Made by a program: the position numbers and the translations under genes. Below the pieces are notes generated by a model. That model searched no databases, was not told the origin of the DNA, and was given only the letters and a program-made list of their open reading frames with translations. 64,000 bases of DNA from positions 1-64,000 of the forward strand of contig CANQNT010000004.1 of assembly GCA_947625255.1 (NCBI GenBank), read 5' to 3'. Source of the stretch: an uncultured Acetatifactor sp. (GTDB lineage: Bacteria > Bacillota > Clostridia > Lachnospirales > Lachnospiraceae). Positions 35,411 through 45,046 of this stretch are shown piece after piece. Numbering within the stretch: position 1 is the stretch's first letter; each line of letters starts with the position of its first letter.

Positions 35411-36816
35411 ACATCCACCATTTTCACAATCCGCGGTTCCTGCCAGAGCCGCCTGCTCCATTCCGGGTCCCAGCAGACGCGATAACCGGCTTCCCGCAAA
35501 GCACGTCCCAGGCGCAGAGATAAATCTGCCACATCTGTCCCGGGAGGCAGTGTGCTTTCATCAAAACGATCCTCCGACGGCACCGTGACATACGGCACTC
35601 CCGTTACTTTTTGAAAAAGCTCCTGACATTCTTTCCGCAGCCGAAACAGGCGCAGATCCGCCGCCGCCACATCCTGCAAAAGCACTGCCCGATGCATGGT
35701 CCCGCTAAAGCCGTCCGGCAAAGTCCGATAGAGCACGTTCCCCTCTTCATCCATGGCCCCGGCCGCCACCCGCAGCCATGGGCCCGGTCCCATACGGCTC
35801 AAGAGCCTGCCGCCCACGGCCCCCACGTCCTCTCTGACTGTCAGCAGGTCCGGCTCATAGCGAAGCCCGTAAAAGCCCAAATGGCGCTTATGAAAGGCCT
35901 TTGCATTCCACTTCCTGCAAGCCGCGAAATCCTGTACCGCCCGCAGCCCGGCCTCATAAGCATATCGCTTACTCTGTGGATTCTCCGCGGTAGAAGCCGA
36001 ATGACAACGCCAGTGATAAAGCACTTTGGGGATATGCACGATCCTTTCCTCCTCAGGCAAAATCACGGCTGCCGCCCGCAGCACCAAGTCATAATCCTGC
36101 GCGCCATTATAAGCTTCCCGAAATTCCAGGCTTTGCAGCAAGTTCTTCTCCATTACCAGGAAATGACAAATATAATTATTGGACAACAACAGATCGAGGT
36201 TAAAATTCTCTTTTCGATGGGGTTCATAATAAACACTGCGGTCCTGATTACACTTATCTTCATCAGAATACAAGAGCAAAGGCCTCCGCCCCGCCTTTTC
36301 TTCTTTTTCAATGCGATCCGCCATTTCATACAACGCGTCCGGTGTCAGCACATCGTCATGATCCAACAGCCCTACATAATCGCCTTCTGCCGCCCTCAAG
36401 GCCTGATTGGTATTCCCGGGGATTCCCTGATTTGCGGCAAGGCGCATATAGCGAAGCCGCTCTCCGCCGGTTCGGCCCGTTGTCAGCTCCTCAACAATTC
36501 GCTTTACACTGTCATCCTCCGTTGCATCCGCCAATACCAGCTCCCATTTGTCATAGGTCTGGCAAAGTACGGAATCCGCCATCTCCCGCAGATAAGGCTC
36601 CGGGGTCCGGTAGGTCGGAACCACAATACTAAAAAGCGGCTTTCTTTCCCAGTGCCGCCTCCTCTGTGCCTCCAGAATCTCTTCAGGCGGATCCTCATAG
36701 CAATATTCCTCTCCCCGACAAAAGAGCCGTTCCGCTGCCGCATAACAAGTATTTCGGAAACCATTCCTCCGCAGATAAGATATGGTTCTTCTCCAATTTG
36801 CCCCAAATCTGCCCAT
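35392..36816 (-). CDS. GT2 glycosyltransferase with C-terminal extension
   Basis: A 474-residue glycosyltransferase. The GT-A domain (about 60-300) shows SIVVPTYRTPEPYL, the LLDHDDVLTP metal-binding motif and LLYSDEDKC, with YDLVLRAA on the acceptor side. A basic helical N-terminus and a C-terminal extension of about 170 residues flank it; the latter resembles a remnant of a second GT domain. ATG at 36816 is preferred; an upstream TTG lies inside the pgm terminator hairpin. It overlaps the following GT2 gene. Confidence 0.85.
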   Translation of the reverse strand: MGRFGANWRRTISYLRRNGFRNTCYAAAERLFCRGEEYCYEDPPEEILEAQRRRHWERKPLFSIVVPTYRTPEPYLREMADSVLCQTYDKWELVLADATEDDSVKRIVEELTTGRTGGERLRYMRLAANQGIPGNTNQALRAAEGDYVGLLDHDDVLTPDALYEMADRIEKEEKAGRRPLLLYSDEDKCNQDRSVYYEPHRKENFNLDLLLSNNYICHFLVMEKNLLQSLEFREAYNGAQDYDLVLRAAAVILPEEERIVHIPKVLYHWRCHSASTAENPQSKRYAYEAGLRAVQDFAACRKWNAKAFHKRHLGFYGLRYEPDLLTVREDVGAVGGRLLSRMGPGPWLRVAAGAMDEEGNVLYRTLPDGFSGTMHRAVLLQDVAAADLRLFRLRKECQELFQKVTGVPYVTVPSEDRFDESTLPPGTDVADLSLRLGRALREAGYRVCWDPEWSRRLWQEPRIVKMVDVWNVSQ

Positions 36817-36832
36817 TTTAACCCCATTCGAC

Positions 36833-36860
36833 AAGAAAGCGGCAGCACTGCCGCTTTCTT
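36833..36860 (-). terminator. Strong hairpin terminator after the phosphosugar mutase
   Basis: On the minus strand a 13-bp perfect stem (AAGAAAGCGGCAG with its complement, around a 2-nt loop) ends in TTTCTT. It lies 48 nt past the mutase stop and only about 17 nt before the next gene's ATG. Confidence 0.75.
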
Positions 36861-36908
36861 ATCCTTTTGTTGGTATAAAGCTCCCACGCCCGGCGTGACT
36901 CCGTTGTA

Positions 36909-38630
36909 TTACAAACAAGCCTTCAAATCATTCGTCAGTTGTTCCACCTTGGTCTTCGCATCTTCCAGACTGTTTCCTTTCACGCCCATGTAGAACTTGA
37001 TCTTCGGCTCCGTTCCGGAAGGCCTTGCACAGCACCATGCGTCATCCGGCAGCTCGAAGTACAATACATTGGACTTCGGAAGACCCGTTGTGGTCACTTC
37101 CCCGGTCTCCATGTTTACCACGCGGTCCGTCTGGTAATCGCGGAACTTCAATACTTTGGCCGCGCCAAAAGCCTTGGGCGGATTCTGTCGAAGTTTGTCC
37201 ATAATCTCCGCGATCTGCCTGGAACCATCAATTCCTTTAAGCGTGATGGTGTACTGCGTCTCTTTGTAATATCCATATTTTTCATACATATCCATCATCA
37301 TATCCCAAAGAGTCTTGCCATGCTTCTTGCAGTATGCCGCCACTTCGCAGAGGCACATCACCGCCACACAGGCATCCTTGTCTCTTGCATGGGTTCCGGC
37401 CAGGCAGCCATAACTCTCTTCCAGGCCGAAGACATAATGATTGGAGTCAGTCTGCTCAAATCTCTTGATCTGCTCTCCGATAAACTTAAAGCCTGTCAGC
37501 ACCTCGATCTTCTTCACTCCATAGGCATTGGTAATAGGCGTGGTCATGTTGGTGGTCACGATAGTGGTCACCAGGGCGGGATTCTCAGGCATAGTTCCGG
37601 TTGCGGTACGCTCTCTCAAAATGTATTCCGCGATCAGCATACCGGACATATTACCGGTGAAAGGCACATATTCACCCGTAGCCGCATCCTTACAGTAAAC
37701 GCCCAAACGATCCGCGTCAGGATCCGTCGCGAGAACGATATCCGCGTCCTTTTCCCTGGCAAGACGCAGAGCATAAGTAAATGCCTTCGGGTCCTCCGGA
37801 TTGGGATATTCCAAAGTCGTGAAATTCGGATCCGGATTCTCTTGCTCAGGAACCACATAAACATGCCGAAAGCCCAGTTCGGACAACACCCTGCGCACGG
37901 GCAGATTGCCGGTCCCGCACAAAGGCGTATATACAATCTTGATCTCCTCCGCCATTTCCCTGATCACGTCCGGATGGATGATCTGTTTCTTCAATTCCGT
38001 CATATAGGCATCGTCGATTTCCTTACCGATGACCTGATAGAGACCGGCGGCAATGGCCGCGTCCTTCTCCATGGTCTTCACCGTATGGTAATCCTTGATG
38101 GCCTGCACTTCCTCGATGATCTCTTTGTCCTTGGGCGCGGTCACCTGGGCGCCGTCCTCCCAATAAACCTTGTAGCCGTTATATTCAGGCGGGTTATGGC
38201 TGGCCGTCACCACGATGCCCGCGGTACATCCCAGCGTGCGCAGCGCGAAAGAAAGCTCCGGCGTGGGACGCAGGGAATCGAAAACATAAGCCTTGATGCC
38301 ATTGGCCGCCAAACAAAGTCCCGCCACATCCGCGAATTCGGGAGACATCCGTCTGGAATCGTAAGCGATTGCCACACCCTTGGCCTGGGTACCCTGCTTT
38401 AAAATAAAGTTCGCAAGTCCCTGGGTCGCCTTACGGACGGTATAAATATTCATGCGGTTGGTTCCCGCGCCGATCACACCGCGCAGTCCACCGGTACCAA
38501 ACTCCAGCTCCTTGTAAAAGCGCTCCTCAATCTCTTTCTCATTGTTCCGTATTGCCAAAAGCTCCGCCTTTGTGTCCTGGTCAAAATAGTCGTCTTCCAG
38601 CCAAAAACGATATTCGTCCATATAGCTCAT
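36909..38630 (-). CDS. pgcA: Phosphoglucomutase/phosphomannomutase (alpha-D-phosphohexomutase)
   Basis: A 573-residue mutase that interconverts hexose 1- and 6-phosphates, supplying glucose 1-phosphate for dTDP- and UDP-sugars. The phosphoserine loop is TASHNPPEYNGYKVYW, the metal loop is DPDADRLG, the sugar-binding loop contains GLEESYG, and the phosphate-binding loop is RPSGTEPKIKFY. Length and order match the PgcA/PgmB-alpha class of Firmicutes. GGAGG precedes the ATG. It has its own promoter and terminator although it is embedded among glycosyltransferase genes. Confidence 0.94.
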   Translation of the reverse strand: MSYMDEYRFWLEDDYFDQDTKAELLAIRNNEKEIEERFYKELEFGTGGLRGVIGAGTNRMNIYTVRKATQGLANFILKQGTQAKGVAIAYDSRRMSPEFADVAGLCLAANGIKAYVFDSLRPTPELSFALRTLGCTAGIVVTASHNPPEYNGYKVYWEDGAQVTAPKDKEIIEEVQAIKDYHTVKTMEKDAAIAAGLYQVIGKEIDDAYMTELKKQIIHPDVIREMAEEIKIVYTPLCGTGNLPVRRVLSELGFRHVYVVPEQENPDPNFTTLEYPNPEDPKAFTYALRLAREKDADIVLATDPDADRLGVYCKDAATGEYVPFTGNMSGMLIAEYILRERTATGTMPENPALVTTIVTTNMTTPITNAYGVKKIEVLTGFKFIGEQIKRFEQTDSNHYVFGLEESYGCLAGTHARDKDACVAVMCLCEVAAYCKKHGKTLWDMMMDMYEKYGYYKETQYTITLKGIDGSRQIAEIMDKLRQNPPKAFGAAKVLKFRDYQTDRVVNMETGEVTTTGLPKSNVLYFELPDDAWCCARPSGTEPKIKFYMGVKGNSLEDAKTKVEQLTNDLKACL

Positions 38631-38674
38631 GTTAACAATAGCCTCCTTTTCATGATATTGCTTATTTAAAAACC

Positions 38675-38704
38675 TTTATAGGAATTGTATCACACTATTT
38701 TCAA
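38675..38704 (-). promoter_or_regulatory. Promoter for the phosphosugar mutase
   Basis: On the minus strand TTGAAA (38699-38704) and TATAAA (38675-38680) are separated by 18 nt, about 45 nt upstream of the start. Confidence 0.6.
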
Positions 38705-38799
38705 TATGAAAAGTGACTTATAGAGAGTTTTTCTTTTTATTCAACGATAACGCCGCCAGATCTCCGCTTCCCGATTCTCCGCGCAGCATTTCCGCCCGG

Positions 38800-40758
38800 T
38801 CATATCTTCAGCGAAAAATCACTTCTATCCAAAGAAAAATTGGGATTATAATAAGGATCCCCTTTCTCCAGCACCTTTTTCCACTTCGTGCGAAAATGCT
38901 CCGATTCTTTATTATAGCGCTCGGCCCGCTCTCCCTGATCATCCGGGCCTCTGGAAACCGATTCGTAATGGTAAAGCTCCGCAAACGGCGTCCATACGTT
39001 AAGCAGGCCTTTCTCCCGGAGTCTCAGGCAGAAATCCACGTCGTTCAGGGAAATGATAAAGCTTTCATCCAGACCGCCCAGCTCTTCGTAAAGGCTTTTT
39101 TTCACCATCAGGCAGGCGCCTGTCACGGCACTCACATCCTGGGCATAACAGAGTCTCCCCATGTAACCCAGATTCTGGCGGGACTGTTTGTAATGGATGT
39201 GACCAGCCGTCCGATGGGCCCCCAGGCCGATCACCACGCCCGCGTGCTGGATGGTCTTGTCCGGATAATAAAGCTTGGCCCCTACCGCTCCCACGTCCGG
39301 GCGCTGGGCGTACATCAAAAGCTCTTCCATCCAATTGACCGTAATGACCTCCGTATCGTTGTTCAGAAGCAGCAGGTATTCTCCCGTCGCGTATTTGGCC
39401 CCGAAGTTATTGACCGCGGAATAATTAAAGGCCCCCTTAAAGGTTACGACCCGTACCTTGTCATTTTCTGACAAAACCTTATAATATTCTTGAATTTCCC
39501 GCGTCGTACTGTTATTTTCCACAACGATGATCTCGAATTGATCATAGGTGGACTTCTCCAATATGGATGTAACGCACCTCTTCAGATCCTCCGTATGATC
39601 CTTGTTGGGGATGAGAATGGATATCCTGGGATTGCCAAGAATCTGGTACTGGATCCGGAAAATCGTTTCAAAAGCCCTGGTACTGGTAATGCGGAAATTT
39701 TCATAGCCATGTCTGTGAAGATAATCCGCCACCGCCCCCCGGGCGCCCTCCACCGCGTAGGGCTTGGCTGAAATCCCCGCGGCCACGCTGCCGGGATGGC
39801 TTCTCCAGTAATACAAAAGCTTCGGCACATGTACCACATGCTCCGCCCGTTCCGTCAGACGCAGAATCATATCGTGATCCTGACTCCCATCGAACTTGGT
39901 CCGGAACAGCTCCGTCCCTTCCAGAAGCTTTCTGGAAAAAACACTGAAGTGACAAATATAATTATTGGCACGCAAATTATCCGGCGCATAATCCGGCTTG
40001 AAATGCATGGTCAGCATCTTATTGATGTCCCCATTATGAAAGGTGGTCTCATCACAATAAATATAATCCGCATCCTGCTCGTTGATAGCCTTTACATATT
40101 CATAAAGGATCGTGGGATGCAGAATATCATCCTGATCAAATAAGCCGATATAATCCCCTGTCGCCATCTGATAACAGGCATTGGTATTGCGCGCGATGCC
40201 GCCATTTTCCTTTAAATGCTGATAACGGATCCTCCCGCCCGCCCTGGCCTCGTATTCCTTGCAAATTTCACCGATATAGGCATGCTCCGCGTCAGAACCA
40301 TCCGCCAGACACAACTCCCAGTTTTCATAGGTCTGATTCATCACGGAATCCAGCATTTCTCTCTGAAACGTGGGATCATTGTTCCAAAGCGGCACTAAAA
40401 TACTGATTTTCATCATGCGTTGAAATTTCACCGCCCTTTGGGCCGCGGCTTCTTCGGCGGTAGGAAAACTGTCTGTGCCAAACTGCTTCATGGCTTTCCG
40501 TTCCCGCTTTTTATAATCCATTTTCCGCAGTACGCCGCGCAGACTGCCACAGTTGGCTACCCGGTCTTTCTGACGAATCGCCCAGTGAATGCAGTCCCGT
40601 GCCGGCCTGCTGGCTTTCCAGAGAGGATGATTCTTAATCCTGTCCAGTTTCCACTCCAATTCCTCGTTTTTTGCTTCCAGATCCGCAATTCTGGCCGCCA
40701 GATCCGCACATCTAAGATGCTCTTTTTCATAAGCCTCCTGATAATTCATCTCCGCCAT
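38800..40758 (-). CDS. Two-domain GT2 glycosyltransferase
   Basis: A 652-residue protein with an N-terminal coiled coil (about 5-50) and two GT-A domains. Domain 1 (about 115-340) has ISILVPLWNN and LFDQDDILHP; domain 2 (about 380-630) has ISILIPNKDHTEDL and LLLLNNDTEVI, with SLNDVDFCLRLREKGL on the acceptor side. Both metal-binding Asp motifs look intact, so it may add two different linkages, as in rhamnan-polymerising enzymes. It is soluble and presumably membrane-associated. It follows the 697-residue GT2 gene with a 23-nt gap, in the same operon as the exporter. Confidence 0.88.
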   Translation of the reverse strand: MAEMNYQEAYEKEHLRCADLAARIADLEAKNEELEWKLDRIKNHPLWKASRPARDCIHWAIRQKDRVANCGSLRGVLRKMDYKKRERKAMKQFGTDSFPTAEEAAAQRAVKFQRMMKISILVPLWNNDPTFQREMLDSVMNQTYENWELCLADGSDAEHAYIGEICKEYEARAGGRIRYQHLKENGGIARNTNACYQMATGDYIGLFDQDDILHPTILYEYVKAINEQDADYIYCDETTFHNGDINKMLTMHFKPDYAPDNLRANNYICHFSVFSRKLLEGTELFRTKFDGSQDHDMILRLTERAEHVVHVPKLLYYWRSHPGSVAAGISAKPYAVEGARGAVADYLHRHGYENFRITSTRAFETIFRIQYQILGNPRISILIPNKDHTEDLKRCVTSILEKSTYDQFEIIVVENNSTTREIQEYYKVLSENDKVRVVTFKGAFNYSAVNNFGAKYATGEYLLLLNNDTEVITVNWMEELLMYAQRPDVGAVGAKLYYPDKTIQHAGVVIGLGAHRTAGHIHYKQSRQNLGYMGRLCYAQDVSAVTGACLMVKKSLYEELGGLDESFIISLNDVDFCLRLREKGLLNVWTPFAELYHYESVSRGPDDQGERAERYNKESEHFRTKWKKVLEKGDPYYNPNFSLDRSDFSLKI

Positions 40759-40781
40759 TGCACATCCAACCTTTCATCCCG

Positions 40782-42875
40782 TCATTCCGCCTGCTCCGCG
40801 CGCCAAATCCGATTGCTCCAGTTGAGAAGCCGCAGGCCGCTCACACGATTTTTCGCCATAATTCCCAAACGATAACTTCCCTTAGGAATCAGCTCCGAAA
40901 GCTCCTTTCCGGTATCCTTTCTGTTCAGGCTGACCCAGAAGCCTCCCAGACCCACATGACGTTGGTCAGGAAGATTTTCCACCAAGTCGGAACGATACTG
41001 CCCGGACAATGGCTGTAAGTAGGTGACCGCACCCTCTCTCTCCAACAGCTCCGGCGTCAATTCTTCCGCCGGCAAGGTCTCCAACAGACTCTTGGCTTCT
41101 GACTCCGGCAAAGCAAGCATTACCAGCGTCTTTTCATAACAGGCATTGTTATCCCCCAACACTACACTATACCCCTGCAAGCGCTGACCGTTCGTACATT
41201 CCATCCCCACCATCAGGCAATTGTCCCTGCGCAGCTTTCTTCCGGACAAGTTCTTTTTCACCGGAGCAAACGGCTGGGGACGATTGCCCACAGAAAGATA
41301 AGCCGGAAAAATCCCCGAATCGAGCGTCTCCCGATTGAAACCCTCCGCAAAGTAAGGATCCTTGCCCACCAGCTCTGGGAACAGGGCATACAAACGTTTC
41401 CATTCCGACTGCAGCCGTTCCAGCTTTTCCACTGAATCATTGTCCGAACCGCGGGTCAAAGATTCATGATGATATGCATAGAACTGATTCAGGGACACAT
41501 TGTGATATCCAAGCTGATACAGCCGAAATCCCAGCGCCACATCATTAAAGGCCACCCGCAGGGTCTCGTTGAAGCCATCAATTTCCCGAAAACGTTTCCC
41601 GGTACACATCAGGCAGGCTCCCGTCACGGCAATTACATCCAATGCGCAACGATTGCGCCCATGATCGTAAATCTGGTCATCCTCCAGATATTGCAGCTTG
41701 TGAACGGGGCCCATGGGCAAATTGGTGATTCCCGCATGCTGCATTTTACGGCTGTTGGGATAATAAAGCTTCAACCCCACGGCCCCCACGTAAGGCAGCG
41801 CGGCTCTCCGCACCATGGCCTCCATCCATCCCGCGCGGCACACTTCTACATCATCGTTCAGAAACAGCAGATATTGCTCCACGCCCGTTTCTCCCCGTTC
41901 CAGGGCGGATTGCGCGCCCAAATTACACATCCTGGAAAAATTAAATTCCATGGGACGATACAGGTAATAACATTCCGCCGGAAGAGCCTCCAAAAGCTTC
42001 TCAATCCTCTGCCGGTTCTCCTGACTGCTCCCATTGTCCACGACAACAAACTCATAGGGGATCTTGCTTCCTACACGGATGACGGAACCAAGACACTGTT
42101 CCAATAATCCGGGATTGTCCCTGGAGGGAATGATGACGGAAACCTTACGTCGTTCGGGGAGCTCACCGCCGGACTCCGTCCGGCCTGTCACATCCGGGTC
42201 CTGGTCAATTTCATAAGTATATCTCTGATAATCCTCCTGATCCAACTCCGTTCTGCCATGATATAGCATTTTGGAAATATGTCCGATGGAGGTACAGCCC
42301 CTCCGATAGCCCCCCGCCTCTTTCACCAATGTCTGCACGAAGCCGGCAAGACGTTCCGGCTCCAGGGCGCATCCAAAAGCCGTCTCCGGCATTTCCTTTG
42401 CCATGACAGGATTCTGGCGCAGCACCCCTTTCAGCCAGCTCTTGCGAACCGCCACCACGCTCCCCCAATAAAAGCCGGAGCAGAATGTATCCGGAGACCA
42501 TTCCGGCTTAAACCAGGGACTGCGGCGTTCCCTGCGCACGGAATTTTCCACGTCCTCGTCCCCATAGGCCAGCATCACTTCCGGATGCTGCCGGAAATAT
42601 TCTTTGATCCAAAACGGAGCATATCTGGAGAGCCGTCCTTTGGCAGAATACCAGACCATCACGGCCCCGTTCCCCTGTCTTGTCTCTTCGGGACCGCGGC
42701 CCTGACGTTCCTCTGTCTTGTCCGACGCTTCGCCGGAAGTCTTGACCGCTTTCAGAGACTCCCGTTCCACACCCCTGATCCATTTATCATAAGTAAAATT
42801 TTGATCCAACAGTTCTTTTTCATATCGTTTTTCCAGGAGCGCTGTCAGCGCTCCTTTCACCAACTCCCGCAGCAT
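40782..42875 (-). CDS. GT2 glycosyltransferase with degenerate first domain and unique C-terminus
   Basis: A 697-residue protein. The central GT-A domain (about 245-490) looks complete: VSVIIPSRDNPG, LLFLNDDVEVC and VAFNDVALGFRLYQLG. The N-terminal 230 residues align by eye with the second half of a GT2 domain (LAYGDEDVE, PWFKPEWSPDTF). The first half is missing, and where the metal-binding Asp motif should stand it reads WYSAKGRLS. After about residue 520 a domain of about 175 residues matches nothing recognised. It may be one active transferase plus a structural pseudo-domain. Confidence 0.82.
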   Translation of the reverse strand: MLRELVKGALTALLEKRYEKELLDQNFTYDKWIRGVERESLKAVKTSGEASDKTEERQGRGPEETRQGNGAVMVWYSAKGRLSRYAPFWIKEYFRQHPEVMLAYGDEDVENSVRRERRSPWFKPEWSPDTFCSGFYWGSVVAVRKSWLKGVLRQNPVMAKEMPETAFGCALEPERLAGFVQTLVKEAGGYRRGCTSIGHISKMLYHGRTELDQEDYQRYTYEIDQDPDVTGRTESGGELPERRKVSVIIPSRDNPGLLEQCLGSVIRVGSKIPYEFVVVDNGSSQENRQRIEKLLEALPAECYYLYRPMEFNFSRMCNLGAQSALERGETGVEQYLLFLNDDVEVCRAGWMEAMVRRAALPYVGAVGLKLYYPNSRKMQHAGITNLPMGPVHKLQYLEDDQIYDHGRNRCALDVIAVTGACLMCTGKRFREIDGFNETLRVAFNDVALGFRLYQLGYHNVSLNQFYAYHHESLTRGSDNDSVEKLERLQSEWKRLYALFPELVGKDPYFAEGFNRETLDSGIFPAYLSVGNRPQPFAPVKKNLSGRKLRRDNCLMVGMECTNGQRLQGYSVVLGDNNACYEKTLVMLALPESEAKSLLETLPAEELTPELLEREGAVTYLQPLSGQYRSDLVENLPDQRHVGLGGFWVSLNRKDTGKELSELIPKGSYRLGIMAKNRVSGLRLLNWSNRIWRAEQAE

Positions 42876-42898
42876 CCCATCAAACCCCCAGTAATTCT

Positions 42899-44998
42899 CT
42901 AATGATTTCGCAGACGACTGGCGATCATTTCTTTCAAGCTCGGCATCGTCTGGCTGGCCGCCAACTCCCGGGCCATCACCGGTGACAGCTTCGCCACCTC
43001 CATCTGAACCCGCAAGACATTTTCCTCTTTCCGTTCCAACGATTCCAGCGGGAAACTGATATTCGGATCCATGTCAGGAAAAAAGATTCCCGGCACTTCT
43101 CCCTCAGACTCATCCGCAGCCCGCTTCAAAAAACTTCCATTGGTAACCAGACTCTGGCCGTCACCCAGCTCCATGTCCTTTCCATTCCAAACCACTTTTC
43201 TCAGCTTCACAAGGCAGGCCCCCATGCAGGGATCCACACGAATGGCTTTTACTTTATTTTCCACTTTTATTGTGATATCAATCAAGTTATCGTCCAGATA
43301 AGCCTCCGGAATAAAATAAGAATTTTCCTCACGATATCCCTCGCCTCTATCCTCGTAAATCTGTACGTCAAATTCAAGATCCTGCTCCGTGGCCAGCCAT
43401 TTCAGGGGCATGATCACATGCTTCCCAATGTCCCCCAATATCTTGGCCATGGGCCGATGCCCGTTGGTCACAAAGTTCTGGAATTCCGCTTCCTGCTTCC
43501 GGTATTGCTCCGCCTCCTCCGGCGTAATGCCCAACGCTTTCAAAATGCGATCCTCATCCAGGACCTTGCGCTTTTTATCTTCCAAAAGGTAACAATAAAC
43601 GGCACGGTAGGCTAATTCTTTGGTCGAAATGGACTTCCCAAAAGTCCATTCATAATCGATCAGGGTCCATTCCTCCCCTGACACCAATATATTGGAGAAA
43701 ACCAGATCAAAATCCGCCACGGGATAATCACTCCCATAATCGATTCGATCCACATACTCCCTGAAATACGCATAGAAGCTTTCCAGATCGCCCCGAGCCA
43801 GGCATTCGTCCATCAACTCTGACAACGGAATTCCATATACATAGTCAAAATGAGCGCCCTCCTCATCCAGGCGGCAACGATTGATCCGCAGCCTGCCGCC
43901 CTGATAACGATCCAATAATTTCTCATAGGAAGTTTCCATTCCTTCCACATGAGCCCTGGCCTGCTCGGACAGGGGGATCTTGGATACCGCAACACCGCCA
44001 TTTGCCTCTCGTACGATCTGGGTTTTAATGACATATTCATTTGCTCTGTCATTGGAATATTTGACGAATTTTGCTGCAAGCCCTCCGCCCAGCACCACCA
44101 GGTAAGAATTGGAAAACACGGGAAACAGGCCTTCTTCCACAATACCGTCAAAAGCTCGCTTTTCGTCAAAAAGCAATAGTCTGTCCCGATCAAAATTTCT
44201 GATATTGTTGGATAATTCTCCCTTGCGGGGCAAATATTCATCGCTATAAAGCGTCGTCATGAATTTATAATCCGGATAAGGATAATAGAAATGCCACTCA
44301 TTCACGCCGCAGGCAGCGAAAATCCGCTCCAAACCTCCACGTCCAAAGGTTCGCGCTCCGCCGCCGTCCGCATAACTTTCAATCCCACTGAAATAACTGC
44401 CGAGATGGTCCTCCCGACAGCCGGCAAAATATTTCAGGCCATATTTGTTCTCAATGGCGATCACGATACGTCCGCCCTCTTTTAAATGCGGCAGCAAAAT
44501 TTTCAAGAAATCCTCATAAGGGGTCTGACCGCCGATATAGCTCTGGCCATATTCAAACACGCCGATCAGACAAATATAGCTGTAGTCCCCGGGCAAATCC
44601 GGCTCAATATCCTTGAAATTGCCCACATGGATGGTCACGTTCCCGCAGTCACTGTTCCGATATGCATTGATCAGGCTGCGGCGTTTCGACAGCTCCACGC
44701 AAGTCACTTCTCCCGCCTTGCGGGCAAAGCATCCAGTCAGTGCGCCGCAGCCGCTGCCCACTTCCAACACCTTGTCTTCAGAAGTGATCGGCAGCCACTC
44801 CACGATATTTTCCCGCAGCGGTGACAAATGATAGAGAATAGGCCATTGCTTTTTTTCATGAATCACCTCCGTGTATCGGTCCTTGCTTTCTTCCTTCACG
44901 ATACGCAGCAGATCTTCCTCCACCGATCCATCACTATAGAGATCCTGACCTTCGTATTTTGATAAATCCAAACGGATTTTCCCTACTTTCTCTATCAT
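42899..44998 (-). CDS. Methyltransferase-kinase-like fusion protein (possible glycan chain capper)
   Basis: A 699-residue multi-domain protein. A class I SAM methyltransferase (about 60-265) has motif I VLEVGSGCGALT and a later GGRIVIAIENKYG strand. It is followed by a region (about 285-500) with kinase/aminoglycoside-phosphotransferase-like motifs: a possible ATP Lys in AKFVKYSNDR, D-x5-N as DLVFSNIL, and the metal Asp in LIDYEWTFG. The last 200 residues are unassigned. The arrangement recalls WbdD, which methylates and phosphorylates the end of ABC-exported O-polysaccharide. It lies directly after wzt. The start at 44998 has GGAGG 8 nt upstream. Function is inferred. Confidence 0.75.
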   Translation of the reverse strand: MIEKVGKIRLDLSKYEGQDLYSDGSVEEDLLRIVKEESKDRYTEVIHEKKQWPILYHLSPLRENIVEWLPITSEDKVLEVGSGCGALTGCFARKAGEVTCVELSKRRSLINAYRNSDCGNVTIHVGNFKDIEPDLPGDYSYICLIGVFEYGQSYIGGQTPYEDFLKILLPHLKEGGRIVIAIENKYGLKYFAGCREDHLGSYFSGIESYADGGGARTFGRGGLERIFAACGVNEWHFYYPYPDYKFMTTLYSDEYLPRKGELSNNIRNFDRDRLLLFDEKRAFDGIVEEGLFPVFSNSYLVVLGGGLAAKFVKYSNDRANEYVIKTQIVREANGGVAVSKIPLSEQARAHVEGMETSYEKLLDRYQGGRLRINRCRLDEEGAHFDYVYGIPLSELMDECLARGDLESFYAYFREYVDRIDYGSDYPVADFDLVFSNILVSGEEWTLIDYEWTFGKSISTKELAYRAVYCYLLEDKKRKVLDEDRILKALGITPEEAEQYRKQEAEFQNFVTNGHRPMAKILGDIGKHVIMPLKWLATEQDLEFDVQIYEDRGEGYREENSYFIPEAYLDDNLIDITIKVENKVKAIRVDPCMGACLVKLRKVVWNGKDMELGDGQSLVTNGSFLKRAADESEGEVPGIFFPDMDPNISFPLESLERKEENVLRVQMEVAKLSPVMARELAASQTMPSLKEMIASRLRNH

Positions 44999-45046
44999 AC
45001 CATCTGCCTCCATACTGTTGGTTCCCGGATCCCGCCCGAATTCTCT

